Source of the DNA: Acholeplasmatales bacterium
GTDB lineage: Bacteria; Bacillota_I; Bacilli_A; Acholeplasmatales; Anaeroplasmataceae
NCBI GenBank assembly: GCA_024690445.1
Contig: JAILPD010000020.1
Coordinates: forward strand, 8,926 to 72,925
DNA: 64,000 nucleotides
Reading direction: 5' to 3'
Part shown: positions 62,303 through 64,000 of the stretch, in pieces
How the letters are laid out: each line of letters starts with the position of its first letter
How positions within the stretch are numbered: position 1 is the stretch's first letter
Program-made: the position numbers and the translations under genes
The notes under the pieces: model-generated
What the model was told of the DNA's origin: nothing
Database searches by the model: none
What the model saw: the letters and a program-made list of their open reading frames with translations, nothing else

Positions 62303-64000
62303 ATGAAGAAGAGAAAAATTGTTTTAGGAATAGCTATGGCTGCTGCTTTAGTGTTCTCATTAGCATCATGTGATGATATGAATAATAATGCTCCAATAGT
62401 TGAGGCTGATGGTGGTGCTACAGGAGGTAATACTACTGGTGGAACTACAGGCGGAAATACCGGAGGTCAAAGCCAAACAGGTGGAAACACTGGTGGTCAA
62501 ACTCAAACCGGCGGAGATAATGGTGGACAAAGCCAAACAGGTGGAAACACTGGTGGTCAAACTCAAACCGGCACTAATCATGATCAGGGAGACCCTATTG
62601 TTATTGGTAATCAGGACCCTGAAGTAATAAATGTAACTGGTACTGTAAATATCTTAAATTCTGGTGCTGATTTCGAAAGTGCTTATGTAACTTTTGATGC
62701 ATATGCTGGAGCAGATTATTATAATGCTTATGTATCTAGTGACAATTCAACTTGGACTAAATTAGATAGAGAATTAACTAGAAAATATAATGATAATGGT
62801 AAGAATTATTATAGATGTGATGCCGTTGGCTTAAAGGCTGGTAAATATTCATTAAAAATTGTTCCTGTTATTAGTAATGTTGAAGATATATCTAAAGCAA
62901 ATGTTGTAAATAATTTAGATGTAATTGCTCATGAAAGAACTGGATTTGCGTTTGTAAATGGTTCATCATCTGGTGCATATAATGATGATGGTACATTAAA
63001 AGAAAATGCTAATGTAGTTTATATTACAAATTCAAATATTGATACAGTTAAACTTGACGTTAAAACTGGTAGTAAGGATGCAAATATTACATCATGTACA
63101 GGTATTACTGACATATTATTAGCATATAAGAAGAATTATGAGAAAAAACCATTAGCTATAAGAGTTTTAGGAACAGTATCAAATGATGGAAATTTGACTT
63201 CAGATGGAAAGAATTTTGCTGGCGATTTAGTAATTAAGGGCGCCGGTAAAGAAACATCAAAGCGCCTTTCAAGTGGAGTTACTATTGAAGGAATTGGTGA
63301 TGATGCAACAGCTTTAGGTTGGGGTGTAAGAATTGCTAACGCTTCAAATGTTGAAGTAAGAAATTTAGGATTCATGTTGTGTGATTCAGATGAAGGAGAT
63401 AATGTTGGATTACAACAAGATAACGATCATGTATGGGTTCATAATTGTGATATGTTCTATGGTATGCCTGGTGGTGATTCAGACCAAGCCAAAGGCGATG
63501 GTGCTTTAGATAGTAAATTATCAAATTATGTATCATTCTCATATAATCATTTCTTTGATAGTGGTAAATGTAATTTATTAGGTCTTAAAGAGGGGGCAAC
63601 AGATACATATTATATTACATATCATCATAACTGGTATGATCATTCAGATTCTAGACATCCAAGAGTAAGATTTTATAGTGCTCATGTATACAATAATTAT
63701 TATGATGGTAATTCAAAATATGGTATTGGTGCAACATCAGGATCATCAATTTATGCTGAAAAGAATTATTTTAGAAATTGTAAATATCCTATGATGATTT
63801 CTATGCAAGGTTCAGATGTTTATGGAGATGGAACTAAATATGATGCTGCAAATAATGGAACATTCAGTGGTGAATGTGGTGGTATTATAAAAGCATACTC
63901 AAATCATATTGAAGGTGCTAAGAGCTATGTTCCATATAATAGTGCAACTACAAAGGGTTATGATACAAAATTAGAATTTGACTGTTATGAAGTAGCAAGT
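62303..64000 (+). CDS. PL1-family pectate lyase lipoprotein, partial (3' end beyond window)
   Basis: Open from ATG 62303 (AAAGGG upstream) to the window edge: 566 codons, no stop. Signal and lipobox LASC (C23), nearly the same start as the previous gene (MKKRKIxLGxAMAAAL). Residues 36-95 are a Gly/Thr/Gln linker containing a 60-bp tandem duplication. A beta-sandwich module (105-210) follows, then the PL1 core: GWGVRIANASNVEVRNLGFML, DNDHVWVHNCDMFYG, AKGDGALDSKLSNYVSFSYNHF (calcium Asp), and YHHNWYDHSDSRHPRVRF with R451-H-P-R454, the canonical active-site arginine motif. More typical of PL1 than its neighbour. Confidence 0.92.
   Translation, partial: MKKRKIVLGIAMAAALVFSLASCDDMNNNAPIVEADGGATGGNTTGGTTGGNTGGQSQTGGNTGGQTQTGGDNGGQSQTGGNTGGQTQTGTNHDQGDPIVIGNQDPEVINVTGTVNILNSGADFESAYVTFDAYAGADYYNAYVSSDNSTWTKLDRELTRKYNDNGKNYYRCDAVGLKAGKYSLKIVPVISNVEDISKANVVNNLDVIAHERTGFAFVNGSSSGAYNDDGTLKENANVVYITNSNIDTVKLDVKTGSKDANITSCTGITDILLAYKKNYEKKPLAIRVLGTVSNDGNLTSDGKNFAGDLVIKGAGKETSKRLSSGVTIEGIGDDATALGWGVRIANASNVEVRNLGFMLCDSDEGDNVGLQQDNDHVWVHNCDMFYGMPGGDSDQAKGDGALDSKLSNYVSFSYNHFFDSGKCNLLGLKEGATDTYYITYHHNWYDHSDSRHPRVRFYSAHVYNNYYDGNSKYGIGATSGSSIYAEKNYFRNCKYPMMISMQGSDVYGDGTKYDAANNGTFSGECGGIIKAYSNHIEGAKSYVPYNSATTKGYDTKLEFDCYEVAS
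62468..62572 (+). repeat. tandem 60-bp duplication in the lyase linker
   Basis: A 45-bp run (62468-62512) recurs identically at 62528-62572, period 60, encoding Gly/Gln/Thr-rich QSQTGGNTGGQTQTG units. Replication slippage is the likely origin. Confidence 0.9.

Noticed and set aside
62366..62627. overlapping open frames on both strands in the second lyase gene
   Set aside because: They follow the Gly/Thr/Gln linker repeat and have repeat-like, low-complexity translations; shadows of the real gene.
1..64000. Mollicutes-type genetic code (TGA = Trp)
   Set aside because: Trp is written TGG throughout and all genes read through without in-frame TGA, so the standard code applies in this window.
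1..64000. CRISPR arrays, prophage, insertion sequences, rRNA
   Set aside because: I found no spaced short repeats, transposase, integrase or phage structural genes and no rRNA-like stretches. The only long repeats are the 87-bp pair and the lyase linker duplication.

Overview
The window is a 64 kb AT-rich piece of a low-GC Gram-positive (Bacillota) chromosome. Support for this: a paired RNase J system, a long bifunctional Rel (p)ppGpp enzyme, Dtd, YggS and YlmH neighbours, a Fur/PerR-type regulator with a rubrerythrin (an anaerobic oxidative-stress set), strong Shine-Dalgarno sites, TTGACA/TATAAT promoters (often with an extended TGn -10), intrinsic terminators after most units, and secreted proteins carrying lipoprotein signals (L-A/T-S/A-C). 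The code is standard: Trp is TGG and no gene is interrupted. Even so, none of the 53 complete genes ends in TGA (38 TAA, 15 TAG by my reading). Together with the pectin-degrading lipoproteins this suggests an anaerobic, probably gut-dwelling Bacilli lineage near Erysipelotrichales, RF39 or Acholeplasmatales. That placement is an inference. I see no prophage, IS element, CRISPR array or rRNA.

Layout. 0-3 kb: a degenerate RNase J and rarA, convergent. 3.2-10.3 kb: a tight operon rel, dtd, an orphan 5-TM membrane protein, rimO, a HAD phosphatase and trmL. 10.4-11.2 kb: a RelB/YafQ toxin-antitoxin pair between two 87-bp direct repeats, each carrying a terminator and a promoter, followed by a short recQ. 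12.5-19.7 kb: canonical RNase J, proS, a sirtuin, an esterase-like protein without its nucleophile, and htpG under a CIRCE/promoter overlap. 19.8-22.8 kb: two transporters (CPA2 antiporter, MATE). 22.8-25.7 kb: a pectin (rhamnogalacturonan) acetylesterase divergent from an AraC regulator. 25.8-35.2 kb: Nudix, a lipase-like DUF2974 protein, a Glu-rich Sel1-repeat protein, a Cthe_2159-type sugar-binding lipoprotein, and a yggS-ylmH-mtnN-rnhA run. 35.3-39.6 kb: Na/Pi symporter, perR-rubrerythrin and an HtrA-like lipoprotein. 39.7-44.4 kb: gltX, tRNA-Glu(CTC) and an SmtB-like/HMA/P1B-ATPase zinc efflux operon. 44.4-58.6 kb: lipid genes (plsC, dagK), typA, pdxK-like, csp and several orphan proteins. 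58.7-64 kb: two large pectate lyase lipoproteins, the second cut by the window end.

Linked themes. (1) Pectin use: the CE12 esterase, both PL1 lyases and perhaps the Cthe_2159-like binder are lipoproteins. The first three share a GAAARCGC-type cre/LacI-family operator, which suggests one carbon-controlled regulon. (2) Stress circuits can be read directly from DNA: CIRCE on htpG, a 17-bp palindrome before perR-rubrerythrin, a TGAACA-GT-TGTTCA operator before the zinc operon, and a palindrome on the -35 of the toxin-antitoxin promoter. (3) RNA turnover and translation quality: two RNases J, Rel, Dtd, RimO, TrmL, TypA, ProRS and GluRS. The best leads for undescribed biology are the metal-ligand-depleted RNase J, the orphan membrane protein in the rel operon, the repeat-flanked toxin-antitoxin unit, and the orphan cluster at 48-57 kb.
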